Source: an uncultured Clostridia bacterium
GTDB lineage: Bacteria; Bacillota; Clostridia; TANB77; CAG-508
Reading direction: 5' to 3'
Assembly: GCA_934130355.1 (NCBI GenBank)
Contig: CAKOXV010000018.1
Coordinates: 1 to 28,609, forward strand
DNA: 28,609 bases
Shown here: positions 14,502 to 22,585 of the stretch, in pieces
How the letters are laid out: every line of letters starts with the position of its first letter
Position numbering within the stretch: position 1 is the first letter of the stretch
Made by a program: the position numbers and the translations under genes
Notes under the pieces: model-generated
What the model was told of the DNA's origin: nothing
Seen by the model: the letters and a program-made list of their open reading frames with translations, nothing else
The model's database searches: none

Positions 14502-15569
14502 ATGGAAAAAAATAAAGAAACCTACAATAAAAGAATTGAATATATTAAGCAAACTTTACAAGAAAGAGGTATTGATGAAAATACACAAAACTATGTTATC
14601 AGATTTGTGCAAATGAATCAAGAACTGTTTGGAAATATTATCGATATGGACAAACTAGTAAAAAGGCTTACAAATAACATGCAACACGGTATATCTACTA
14701 ATCTGGAAGGCTATGATACTCCACATCAAATCTTTATGTTGTCTTTAACAAGTGGAGCTTGGGATCCTTATAAAAAAAGAATTTTCGTATCGCCATTTTA
14801 TAAAATAGGTACAATGATTTCTAAAAGATTTATATTATCAAGAGATTCTACGTTATTTCATGAGCTAGATCATTGCGGAACTACTGAGTATATAGATGAA
14901 TCAGAACAAGAAAAAGAAGAATATATTAGAAATTATATAGAAACAAATGGAATAAGAAGTATTCCAGACAAGAACGAATTTAGAAGAGTGACAAACCAAA
15001 TGTATGAAATGAATAATGGAAAAAAAGTAATTTCTGGGATAACAGGTGCAGATGTAGAAGACGACATAGCACTAAATCTATCTCAATTAAATGAGGGGAT
15101 AACAGCATATAAGCAAGAAATGTATGATAGATATAATAAAACAAAACCTAAAAGTCAGTATAGAGTACAGAAGGGTCTTGCTAAATTAATAGCTGATGTT
15201 ATAGGCGAAGAAAATATGTTAAAATTACACTTTGATAATGATTACAATGGTATTAGAGAAATGTTTAATAGTAAGACAGGCAAGGATCTAAATAAAATAG
15301 TTAAAATGCTGAATAGAATAAAAGCAACTGAATTGATGTTTGCAGGAAGACTTGGAGATGTTGCTTTTTGGGTAATGCTTAAAAGATATATGAAAGATGC
15401 AAATATGAAACCAGATAAAGAAAAAAGAGATTTGACAATTCCAGATACAAAAGAAAATGAACAAATTGGAATTGGATTGAACGAAATAAATCAAGTTACA
15501 TTAGAAATGAGAAAAGACCTAACACAAACACAAATACAAGAGCAAGAACAAGAAGTAGAGACAAAATAG
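14502..15569 (+). CDS. Putative zinc metallopeptidase-like protein (HExxH), unassigned family
   Basis: A 355-residue soluble protein without a signal peptide. Residues 120-124 read HELDH, a zinc-protease HExxH motif in a helix-like context (STLFHELDHCGTTEY). A plausible third ligand, Glu198, lies in LSQLNEGITAYKQEM, as in gluzincin-type enzymes. The N-terminus is Lys/Glu-rich helical; the last 35 residues are Gln/Glu-rich (TQTQIQEQEQE). I do not recognise a named family. GGAGG lies 12 bases before ATG 14502, a long spacing. A 122-residue partner gene follows 30 bp downstream, and both probably end at the 15985 terminator. Peptidase activity is inferred only from the two motifs. Confidence 0.72.
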   Translation: MEKNKETYNKRIEYIKQTLQERGIDENTQNYVIRFVQMNQELFGNIIDMDKLVKRLTNNMQHGISTNLEGYDTPHQIFMLSLTSGAWDPYKKRIFVSPFYKIGTMISKRFILSRDSTLFHELDHCGTTEYIDESEQEKEEYIRNYIETNGIRSIPDKNEFRRVTNQMYEMNNGKKVISGITGADVEDDIALNLSQLNEGITAYKQEMYDRYNKTKPKSQYRVQKGLAKLIADVIGEENMLKLHFDNDYNGIREMFNSKTGKDLNKIVKMLNRIKATELMFAGRLGDVAFWVMLKRYMKDANMKPDKEKRDLTIPDTKENEQIGIGLNEINQVTLEMRKDLTQTQIQEQEQEVETK

Positions 15570-15599
15570 TAAAATCTTGTTAAATTTCGGAGGATAAAA

Positions 15600-15968
15600 A
15601 TGGAAGATATAAAAATGGCGTATTGTGAAGTTGATGTTATTTTAGACCAAATGGAAGAAAAATATGTAAATAAAATTCCAAGTGAATTAAGAAAGCTATT
15701 TAAAGAGCAAAAAAGAAAAGATTATTTACCCGAAATAAAAGAAGATGTTCCGTTAACTGAACAAAAGCTTATGAGAAAAACCATTGCTATATTAGCTATG
15801 TTGAATTTAAATTATTGGTGTGAAGATGAAAAAGAAAAACAAGATTTAATTCAGATGTATGCTGAAAATGATAGAAAAAGAGAAGATGAATTAAGAAAAA
15901 AATACAATCCAGATAATTTATTTAGAAATAAGAGAAATAATGACACAACAAAATACAAAAAACAATAA
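15600..15968 (+). CDS. Hypothetical 122-residue protein
   Basis: It starts at ATG 15600 with SD GGAGG (15590-15594); a second ATG 15 bases on has a poorer distance. The product begins MEDIKMAYCEVDVILDQMEE, has helical segments with PSELRKLFKEQKRKDYLPEI and LMRKTIAILAMLNLNYWC, and ends in a charged tail. No signal peptide or membrane helix. I do not recognise the family. Its place 30 bp after the HExxH gene and before a shared terminator suggests the two work together. Confidence 0.65.
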   Translation: MEDIKMAYCEVDVILDQMEEKYVNKIPSELRKLFKEQKRKDYLPEIKEDVPLTEQKLMRKTIAILAMLNLNYWCEDEKEKQDLIQMYAENDRKREDELRKKYNPDNLFRNKRNNDTTKYKKQ

Positions 15969-15984
15969 TAGGTGTCTCTAAGTA

Positions 15985-16015
15985 AAAAAACTACCCGTTT
16001 TATGGGTAGTTTTTT
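15985..16015. terminator. Bidirectional terminator
   Basis: AAAAAACTACCC (15985-15996) and GGGTAGTTTTTT (16004-16015) are a perfect 12-bp pair with a 7-nt loop. It serves the 15600 gene on the plus strand and the tetR remnant on the minus strand. Confidence 0.9.
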
Positions 16016-16363
16016 ATTTAACATATCTATAATAGTATTAATACAAATATTAGTCATTATATCATAATTAAGTTCAGTATGTTTGTGGTAAACAATTTCA
16101 TGACACAAATTATCAATCATACCAATAGCAATATGAGATTTTTCCATTAAATTATTATCTGTAAAACCGCTTTTTACTAGTAAATCATAAATTTTTATAG
16201 TCATTTCCATTTCTTGCTTACGAAAATAGAAGGCAACTGTTTTGTCAGAATGTACCATTGCCATTATTTCTTCATGAGCAGACTGAGACAATTTATGATT
16301 TTGTATAAAACTATCTATCATTTTTTCAAAAATCTCATTTAAACGTTTTGTACTATAACTAGT
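16016..16363 (-). pseudogene. TetR-family regulator remnant, DNA-binding domain missing
   Basis: The minus strand encodes SYSTKRLNEIFEKMIDSFIQ, then HEEIMAMVHSDKTVAFYFRK, and KSHIAIGMIDNLCHEIVYHK, which looks like the ligand-binding C-terminal domain of a TetR regulator. The N-terminal helix-turn-helix is absent: an in-frame stop lies shortly upstream and no SD precedes any Met. The original stop is also lost, as the frame runs through the terminator at 15985-16015 into antisense of the neighbouring gene. Assignment to TetR rests on general pattern, so it is moderate. Confidence 0.5.
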
Positions 16364-16444
16364 AATGAATAGAAAATATAATATTGTAAATAATTATTAT
16401 TTATGTTATAAATATACAAAAGAATTTAAGGAGGAATATGTATT

Positions 16445-16768
16445 ATGTATAAAAACATAGATAAAAAGAAAGTTCTAGAATTAAAAGAATTAGTAGATTA
16501 TCAAGATGGACAAGTTGTTAGCAAAACACTAGTTCAAAATGAGTTAGTAAGTATTACTGTATTTTCTTTTGACAAAGGCGAAGAAATATCAACACATGCT
16601 TCTAGTGGAGATGCAATGGTTACAGTATTAGAAGGAAAAGGATTATTTACAATAAGTGGTGAAAAATATTATTTAGAAGAAGGTCAAACAATAATCATGC
16701 CTAAAGATCAACCACATAGTGTATATGGAGAAGAAAAATTCAAAATGTTACTTGTAGTTTCATTTTAA
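16445..16768 (+). CDS. Small cupin-domain protein
   Basis: A 107-residue single cupin barrel. Motif 1 is degenerate (GEEISTHASSGDAMVTVLEG) and has one His plus acidic residues. Motif 2 is GQTIIMPKDQPHSVYGEEKF with the usual His. Metal binding is likely but the ligand set is partial. SD AAGGAGGAA lies ahead of ATG 16445. It is transcribed alone and closed by a strong hairpin. The substrate is unknown; small stand-alone cupins of this kind often bind metals or small ligands. Confidence 0.85.
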   Translation: MYKNIDKKKVLELKELVDYQDGQVVSKTLVQNELVSITVFSFDKGEEISTHASSGDAMVTVLEGKGLFTISGEKYYLEEGQTIIMPKDQPHSVYGEEKFKMLLVVSF

Positions 16769-16782
16769 TAAATAGATACTTT

Positions 16783-16816
16783 AAAACGGGCGATTAGTTG
16801 ATAATTGTCCGTTTTT
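16783..16816 (+). terminator. 14-bp terminator after the cupin gene, overlapping the next promoter
   Basis: AAAACGGGCGATTA (16783-16796) pairs with TAATTGTCCGTTTT (16802-16815) with two G-U pairs and a 5-nt loop. Its right arm forms the spacer of the promoter at 16798-16826. Confidence 0.82.
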
Positions 16817-16826
16817 GTGGTATAAA
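16798..16826 (+). promoter_or_regulatory. Promoter of the ogt gene
   Basis: TTGATA (16798-16803), a 17-bp spacer, TATAAA (16821-16826), with TG one base before the -10 (extended -10). Nearly the same sequence stands before copZ at 17360-17388. Confidence 0.75.
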
Positions 16827-16856
16827 AGAATATATAAAATAGAAAGGAAAATTTTT

Positions 16857-17363
16857 ATGATATATATTAAAAAATATAGAACGCCATTTACAACAATGTA
16901 TATGAAAAGTGATGGCGAATATTTAACAGGTCTTTGGTTTGAAGGCTCAAAAGATTCTGAAAAACATAAAGGAACATTTGAAGAAAAAGATTTGCCTATA
17001 TTTGATGAAACAAAGAAATGGTTAGATATTTATTTTAGTGGAAAAAATCCAGATTTTACGCCAAAATATAAAATAGAAAATTTAACACCATTCAGAAAGC
17101 AAGTTATAGGCATTATGAACGAAATTCCTTATGGAAAAACAATTACATATAATGACATTGCAAAAGAAATAGCAAAATCTAAAGGAATTGAAAGAATGTC
17201 TGCACAAGCAGTTGGAGGAGCTGTTGGTTGGAATCCAATATGCATTATTATTCCGTGTCATAGAGTTATTGGCTCAGATGGTTCTCTTACAGGATATGGC
17301 GGTGGAATAAATAACAAAATAAAATTATTAGAAATAGAAAGGCAACGAAACGAGATTAATTGA
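16857..17363 (+). CDS. ogt: Methylated-DNA--protein-cysteine S-methyltransferase
   Basis: A 168-residue suicide repair protein that moves alkyl groups from O6-alkylguanine to its own cysteine. The active site is PCHRV with Cys134. The DNA-binding helix region (TPFRKQVIGIMNEIPYGKTI, then TYNDIAKEIA) and MSAQAVGGAVGWNP come before it, and GSLTGYGGGI after it. ATG 16857 is chosen for its SD AAAGGAAA; the longer frame from 16815 starts inside the promoter. It has its own promoter. A second DNA-alkylation repair gene, tag, lies downstream beyond the copper genes. Confidence 0.92.
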   Translation: MIYIKKYRTPFTTMYMKSDGEYLTGLWFEGSKDSEKHKGTFEEKDLPIFDETKKWLDIYFSGKNPDFTPKYKIENLTPFRKQVIGIMNEIPYGKTITYNDIAKEIAKSKGIERMSAQAVGGAVGWNPICIIIPCHRVIGSDGSLTGYGGGINNKIKLLEIERQRNEIN

Positions 17364-17388
17364 TAATTATCAGTTTTTGTGGTATAAA
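17360..17388 (+). promoter_or_regulatory. Promoter of the copZ-copA genes
   Basis: TTGATA (17360-17365), 17 bp, TATAAA (17383-17388), extended -10 TGG. The spacer shares GTTTTTGTGG with the ogt promoter. No CsoR-type palindrome was obvious. Confidence 0.72.
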
Positions 17389-17424
17389 TATAATATAAAA
17401 AATTAAAGAAAGGAAGAGAAAGAG

Positions 17425-17631
17425 ATGAAAGAAATAAATATTAAAGTTAGTGGAATGGTTTGTGGAGGATGTGAAAACAGGGTAAGAAATGCTATATCTA
17501 CAATTGAAGGAGTAGAAAGTGTAACTGCAGATCATAATACGGGGAAAGTAGTAGTATCAGCAAAAGATGAAGTAAAAGAATCTGAAATAGAAGAAAAAGT
17601 AGAAGATATTGGATTTGAAGTTGTAAAGTAA
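17425..17631 (+). CDS. copZ: Copper chaperone CopZ
   Basis: A 68-residue heavy-metal-associated domain that carries Cu(I) to the CopA ATPase in the cytoplasm. The metal site is GMVCGGC with Cys13 and Cys16. The rest follows the usual beta-alpha-beta fold (ENRVRNAISTIEGVESVTAD, then KVEDIGFEV). SD AAAGGAAGAG ahead of ATG 17425. copA starts 14 bp downstream, so this is one operon. Confidence 0.92.
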   Translation: MKEINIKVSGMVCGGCENRVRNAISTIEGVESVTADHNTGKVVVSAKDEVKESEIEEKVEDIGFEVVK

Positions 17632-17644
17632 AGGGAGTCACAAA

Positions 17645-19852
17645 ATGAAAAAAATAATTTTATCAATTGATGGAATGACTTGTAGTGCTTGTTCAAATGG
17701 TTTAGAAAAATATCTAAATAAACAAAATGGCGTTTTTGATGCATCAGTAAATTTAGTTATGGCAAATGCTACAGTAAATTATGATGAAAAAATTTTAAAT
17801 CAAGATAAAATTGAAAAATATATAAGACAAGCAGGATTCAAAAGTTTAGGAATTTTTAAAGATTTTAAAGTTGAAAAAACGAGCAAAAAAGAAAAAAACA
17901 AATTTATAATTTTCACAATTCTAGCAATTATACTGTTTTATATTTCAATGGGGCAAATGTTTAATTTACCTATAATAGAATTTCTAAATGAACATCATAA
18001 TCCAATAAATTATACTGTTAGCTTGTTTATATTGACAATTGCGTTTTTGGTATATGGTTTTGACATATTAAAAAATGGCTATAAAAACTTAATTCATAGA
18101 ATTCCTAATATGGATACTTTAGTTTCAATAGGAGTAATAAGTAGTTTTTTATATAGTTTATATGGAATGTACAATGTATTGCAAGGAAATGCTCATTATA
18201 CAATGGATTTGTATTTTGAATCTGCTGCAATAGTTATTTATTTTGTTAAATTAGGAAGATATATTGATGGAATAAGTAAAGACAAAACAAAAGATGCTAT
18301 AAAAAAACTTGTAGAAATTACACCTGAAAAAGCTGTCATAGAAGTTGACGGAGTTCAAAAACAAGTAACACTAGACGAGATAAAAAAAGGAGACATAGTA
18401 GTTGCTAAGCCTGGAGATAAAATTGCCGTAGATGGCGAAATAATTGAAGGAAAGGCGCATTTAGATGAAGCATTTATAACAGGTGAGAGTAAGCCATCAA
18501 ATAAAGGAATAGGAGAAAAAGTTATTGCAGGTAGTTTAAACTATGATGGTTTTATTAGATATAAAGCTGAAAGAATAGGAAAAGAATCAACTGTATCAGA
18601 AATAGTAAAACTAGTAATTGAAGCAAGTAATACAAAAGCACCTATAGCTAAAATAGCAGATAAGATTTCAGGATATTTTGTTCCTACAGTAATTATAATA
18701 GCTATTATATCATTTATTGCATATTTGTTATTAGGATTTAGTATGACTGAAGCTATAAATACTTTTGTTACTATATTAGTAGTAGCTTGCCCTTGTAGTT
18801 TAGGATTAGCAACTCCTCTTGCGATTGTAATAAGTGAGGGAGTATGTGCTAGTAGCGGAATATTGGTAAAGAAAAGTGAAATATTAGAAAATGCTTCAAA
18901 AATAGATACAATTGTATTTGACAAAACAGGAACTTTAACAGAAGGTAAGTTAAAGATTTCAGAAATTTATAATTATAGTAATCTTTCTCAAAATGATTTG
19001 TTGCAAATTGTCGGAAGTGTAGAAGAGAATTCAACACATCCAATCGGAAAGGCATTTACAGATTATATGAAAGAAAACAAAATTTCTAAATTAAAAGTAG
19101 AAAATCTACAAAATATTTCAGGATATGGATTAACTGGTGAAATAAACAATGAAACAATAATATTAGGAAACAGAAAAATTGTAGAAAAATATAATGTGAA
19201 AAATGATTATATAAAAGATGAGGAAAAATTAGCATCAAAAGGGAATAGTATTATATATGTTATAAAAAACCAAGAAATTATATCATTAATAGGAGTTAAT
19301 GATATAATAAGACAAAGTGCAAAAGAAGCTATTAAGACTATAAATCAAAACAATATTAAGACTATAATGCTTACAGGAGACAATCAAGAGACTGCAGAGA
19401 AAATTGGAGAAGAGTTAGGAATAACAAAAATCTTTTCTAATATATTACCTGCTCAAAAAGCTGAAACAATCAAGCAATTAAAAGCTGAAGGAAACATTGT
19501 TATGATGTGTGGTGATGGAATAAATGATAGTCCCGCAATAACAAATGCAGATATAGGTGTAAGTGTAAAAAGTGGAACCGATATAGCAATGGATTCAGCT
19601 AATGTCATTTTAACTAAAAATGATTTGAATTCAATTGTAAAATTGATTAATATTAGTGAAAGAACAGTTAAAAATATAAAACAAAATTTGTTTTGGGCAT
19701 TTTTTTATAATGTATTAATGATTCCTATTGCAATTGGAATATTAAAACCTATTGGAATTTCTTTAAATCCAATGATTGCAAGTTTTGCAATGATATTAAG
19801 CAGTTTTACAGTAATTTTGAATGCATTAAGATTAAGAAGGTATGGAAAATAA
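17645..19852 (+). CDS. copA: Copper-exporting P1B-type ATPase CopA
   Basis: A 735-residue Cu(I) efflux pump. One N-terminal metal-binding domain (GMTCSAC near residue 10) is followed by membrane helices. TGES of the actuator domain is near residue 279, the transmembrane Cys-Pro-Cys near 382-384, the phosphorylated Asp of DKTGTLT near 426, the SxxHP-type THPIG near 460, and GDGINDSP near 623. The C-terminal helices read NPMIASFAMILSSFTVILNA. The CPC motif and the neighbouring copZ support Cu(I)/Ag(I) rather than Zn or Cd. SD AGGGAG before ATG 17645. The 3' end abuts or overlaps the next gene, implying translational coupling. Confidence 0.94.
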   Translation: MKKIILSIDGMTCSACSNGLEKYLNKQNGVFDASVNLVMANATVNYDEKILNQDKIEKYIRQAGFKSLGIFKDFKVEKTSKKEKNKFIIFTILAIILFYISMGQMFNLPIIEFLNEHHNPINYTVSLFILTIAFLVYGFDILKNGYKNLIHRIPNMDTLVSIGVISSFLYSLYGMYNVLQGNAHYTMDLYFESAAIVIYFVKLGRYIDGISKDKTKDAIKKLVEITPEKAVIEVDGVQKQVTLDEIKKGDIVVAKPGDKIAVDGEIIEGKAHLDEAFITGESKPSNKGIGEKVIAGSLNYDGFIRYKAERIGKESTVSEIVKLVIEASNTKAPIAKIADKISGYFVPTVIIIAIISFIAYLLLGFSMTEAINTFVTILVVACPCSLGLATPLAIVISEGVCASSGILVKKSEILENASKIDTIVFDKTGTLTEGKLKISEIYNYSNLSQNDLLQIVGSVEENSTHPIGKAFTDYMKENKISKLKVENLQNISGYGLTGEINNETIILGNRKIVEKYNVKNDYIKDEEKLASKGNSIIYVIKNQEIISLIGVNDIIRQSAKEAIKTINQNNIKTIMLTGDNQETAEKIGEELGITKIFSNILPAQKAETIKQLKAEGNIVMMCGDGINDSPAITNADIGVSVKSGTDIAMDSANVILTKNDLNSIVKLINISERTVKNIKQNLFWAFFYNVLMIPIAIGILKPIGISLNPMIASFAMILSSFTVILNALRLRRYGK

Positions 19853-19853
19853 T

Positions 19854-20993
19854 ATGGAAAATATAATAAGATGTAAATGGTGTAATTTAAAGAATCCTAA
19901 ATATATAAAATATCATGATGAAGAATGGGGAAGACTTAACCTTGATGAAAAGTATTTGTTTGAAATGTTGATATTAGAATCTTTTCAAGCAGGACTTTCT
20001 TGGGAATGTGTATTAAATAAAAGAGAGGATTTTGAAGCGGCTTATGATGATTTTGACATAGATAAAATATGTGATTATGATGATTCTAAAATAGAACAGT
20101 TGGCTTCAAATAGTAAAATAATTAGAAATAAACTTAAAATAAAAGCAAGTATAAATAATTCTAGAGTATTCAAAAAAATTCAAAATGAATATGGATCATT
20201 TGGTACTTATTTAAATACTTTTACAAAAGGAAATATAGTATATGAAAATGATAAGACTTTTTCAGAATTGTCTGATAGTATTTCTGATGATTTACAAAAA
20301 AGAGGTATGAAATTTGTAGGAACTACAATTATATATTCTTATTTACAAGCTATAGGAGTTATACATTCTCATCAAAACGAATGTTTTATATATGAAATAG
20401 AAAAAGCAGCACAGATAATTCAGAATGGTGGAATTGTTGTTTTTCCTACAGAAACTGTTTATGGGATAGGCGGGAATGCTTTTAATGAAAATGCAATTAA
20501 TAAAATTTATAATATAAAAGAAAGAACTTATAAAAAACCTATTAGTGTACTAGTAAGCAATGTTAAAATGATAGAATCTGTTGCTTGTGATATTTCGGAT
20601 GAAGAATATACAATTATAAATAAATTTATGCCAGGTCCTTTGACATTGATTTTAAAGAAAAAAGAAAACATTCCAAATATATTAACTTCAAATACAGATA
20701 CAATAGGTGTTCGTATTCCTGCAAATGAACTAACGTTAAAACTGATAGAGGAAACAGGAGTACCAATTGCAACATCAAGTGCTAATATTTCTGGTGATAA
20801 AAGCAATACTGAAATTGACGAAATTATTAAAAATTTTGGAGATAAAGTTGATTATTATATAGATGGTGGAAGAACATCAATAGGAATTGCTTCTACAGTT
20901 GTTCAAATAGTAAATAGAAAGCCTATTATATTAAGAGAAGGAAGTATTTCAATAGAGGAAATAGAGGAAGCGCTAAATTGTGGAAATAAATAA
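19854..20993 (+). CDS. Fusion: 3-methyladenine DNA glycosylase I (Tag) plus TsaC/YrdC domain
   Basis: Residues 1 to about 178 are a complete Tag. They include RCKWC at the start, YHDEEWG, FEMLILESFQAGLSW with the base-pocket Glu42 and Trp50, and KRGMKFVGTTIIY. The zinc ligands Cys7, His21, His173 and Cys177 match Escherichia coli C4/H17/H175/C179. From about residue 182 a YrdC/TsaC domain follows (IVVFPTETVYGIGGNAF, IYNIKERTYKKPISVLV, FMPGPLTLIL, PIATSSANISG). It makes threonylcarbamoyl-AMP for tRNA t6A. The Sua5 C-terminal domain is absent. No stop or start separates the halves. ATG 19854 directly follows the copA stop at 19850-19852; an in-frame ATG 19842 overlaps copA and cannot be excluded. 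Confidence 0.9.
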   Translation: MENIIRCKWCNLKNPKYIKYHDEEWGRLNLDEKYLFEMLILESFQAGLSWECVLNKREDFEAAYDDFDIDKICDYDDSKIEQLASNSKIIRNKLKIKASINNSRVFKKIQNEYGSFGTYLNTFTKGNIVYENDKTFSELSDSISDDLQKRGMKFVGTTIIYSYLQAIGVIHSHQNECFIYEIEKAAQIIQNGGIVVFPTETVYGIGGNAFNENAINKIYNIKERTYKKPISVLVSNVKMIESVACDISDEEYTIINKFMPGPLTLILKKKENIPNILTSNTDTIGVRIPANELTLKLIEETGVPIATSSANISGDKSNTEIDEIIKNFGDKVDYYIDGGRTSIGIASTVVQIVNRKPIILREGSISIEEIEEALNCGNK

Positions 20994-21062
20994 GGATAGT
21001 GTAAATATTAATATATTTAAATCTAGAGAAGAAGCGGACAGATATATTAGCAAATATAAAAA

Positions 21063-21091
21063 TTGACATAATACTTAAATTATAGTATAAT
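21063..21091 (+). promoter_or_regulatory. Consensus promoter of the L,D-transpeptidase gene
   Basis: TTGACA (21063-21068), a 17-bp spacer and TATAAT (21086-21091), both perfect. The leader is about 67 nt. Confidence 0.88.
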
Positions 21092-21164
21092 AATTTAGAT
21101 ATTCATAAATATTTGTTGAAAGTATAATTACTTCAATATTACGAAAGGAAAGGATTGTGAAAAA

Positions 21165-22547
21165 ATGGCAAAGAATAAGCCGTTGAAAGTAAAAGGCATA
21201 TATGCTATCCTTATAGGAGTACTAAGTCTTTGGTGCGTTTCTGTTGGATTTTTTGCTTTCAGAAGTACACACTTTTTACGCAAAACCGAAATTGGTGGTA
21301 TATCTTGCCAGTATCTAAGCATTGAGGATGCAATTCCAAAAATAAACCAAGCAGAAGAGCGGAAAAATGTAACATTCAGTTTTAAAAGCGGTGAAACATA
21401 TGATGTATTGTCAAAAGAATTAGGAACACAGGTTACTGAAGATTATATTGTACAAATCTTTGAAAATCAACATTCTAATCCTAAAGAATCAAGAAGATAT
21501 GAAATAAATGGTTTTACAACTGTAGATGTGGATTTGTTAAAAGATTTTCTTGAACAAATTCCGGAACTTCAAAGTGAAAATATGGTTGAACCTCAAGATG
21601 CTTATATTCTTTGGGATGGAATAAAGTTTTTTATTCAAAAAGAAAGATTAGGCAATGTGATTGATTTTGAAAAAGCATTAGAATTTGCTTTAGCAAAAAT
21701 AAATAGTGGCGAGAAGCACATAGACTTTTCAGAAATTACAATTGAAATGCCAGAAATACTTTCGAAAGACCTAGAAGCACAATGTGACGAATTAAATTCT
21801 ATTTTGAATAGTTCAATTACTTTCGAATTAGTTGATGGAAGTACTGTAACTCTAGATTCTAATATCATAAAAAACTGGATGGACTGTGATGAAAACGGTG
21901 ATGTCATGTTTGATATAGAAAAAGGAGTTGCTGATTTCGTTGAAGATCTTGAAGTGAGAATTAATAGTACTAATTCTAAAATGGAATTTAAAGCAACAGG
22001 TCTAGAAAAACCAATTATAATTGATGTACCAGTAGAAGTAAGAGCAGTACTTGATAAAGAAAAAGAGATTGCAGAAATTAAATCTTTACTATGCAATGAT
22101 GAACCAATATTCACAACACCTATTTACAGTCAGAAACACCTTTCAGATATGCTAACAAGCTATGTAGAAGTAGATATTTTTAGACAGCAGGTTTGGTTTT
22201 ATGTGGATGGAGAGCTTTTCTTAGAAACTCCTTGTGTTACAGGTAATATAAATACTGGAAATGGTACTCCAACAGGTGTGTTTTTCTTACTGAACAAGAA
22301 TAGGAAAGTAAAACTGGAAGGATTAAACAATGATGGTTCAGAATATTCAACATTAGTAGAATACTGGATGCGATTTTTTAAAGGCTGTGGCTTTCATGAT
22401 GGTTGGTGGAGAAGCAAATTTGGAGGAGATATTTATCTAAAAAATGGCTCACATGGTTGCATAAATTTGCCGACAGAAAAGGCTGCAGAGATGTATGAAG
22501 TCATTGACAGTACAATGCCTATTATAATTTATTTTTCACAGTTATAA
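21165..22547 (+). CDS. L,D-transpeptidase (YkuD) with PG-binding domain
   Basis: A 460-residue cell-wall enzyme that forms 3-3 cross-links or attaches to peptidoglycan outside the membrane. A membrane anchor spans about residues 11-31 (IYAILIGVLSLWCVSVGFFA). The middle region, with EIGGISCQYLSIEDAIPKI at its start, resembles the PG_binding_4/VanW-like ectodomain repeats of Firmicute L,D-transpeptidases. The catalytic YkuD domain begins at about residue 335 and ends with FHDGWWR (His411) and SHGCINLP (Cys432). SD AAAGGAAAGG with ATG 21165. Own promoter and own terminator. Confidence 0.92.
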   Translation: MAKNKPLKVKGIYAILIGVLSLWCVSVGFFAFRSTHFLRKTEIGGISCQYLSIEDAIPKINQAEERKNVTFSFKSGETYDVLSKELGTQVTEDYIVQIFENQHSNPKESRRYEINGFTTVDVDLLKDFLEQIPELQSENMVEPQDAYILWDGIKFFIQKERLGNVIDFEKALEFALAKINSGEKHIDFSEITIEMPEILSKDLEAQCDELNSILNSSITFELVDGSTVTLDSNIIKNWMDCDENGDVMFDIEKGVADFVEDLEVRINSTNSKMEFKATGLEKPIIIDVPVEVRAVLDKEKEIAEIKSLLCNDEPIFTTPIYSQKHLSDMLTSYVEVDIFRQQVWFYVDGELFLETPCVTGNINTGNGTPTGVFFLLNKNRKVKLEGLNNDGSEYSTLVEYWMRFFKGCGFHDGWWRSKFGGDIYLKNGSHGCINLPTEKAAEMYEVIDSTMPIIIYFSQL

Positions 22548-22550
22548 CTT

Positions 22551-22582
22551 AAAAGACGGGTTCGATGAACTCGTCTTTTATA
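22551..22582 (+). terminator. Terminator after the L,D-transpeptidase gene
   Basis: AAAAGACGGGTTC (22551-22563) pairs over 13 bp (one G-U) with 22567-22579, loop GAT. A-rich and T-rich flanks let it also serve the minus-strand gene ending at 22586. Confidence 0.9.
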
Positions 22583-22585
22583 TAT

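Noticed and set aside
20980..21066. GTG-started 28-codon frame (ending SREEADRYISKYKN) overlapping the end of the Tag-TsaC gene
   Set aside because: No SD, very short, and it overlaps the next promoter; it might be a lost C-terminal tail but cannot be supported.
21635..22114. 159-codon minus-strand ORF opposite the L,D-transpeptidase
   Set aside because: Ser/Ile-rich antisense shadow without a ribosome site.
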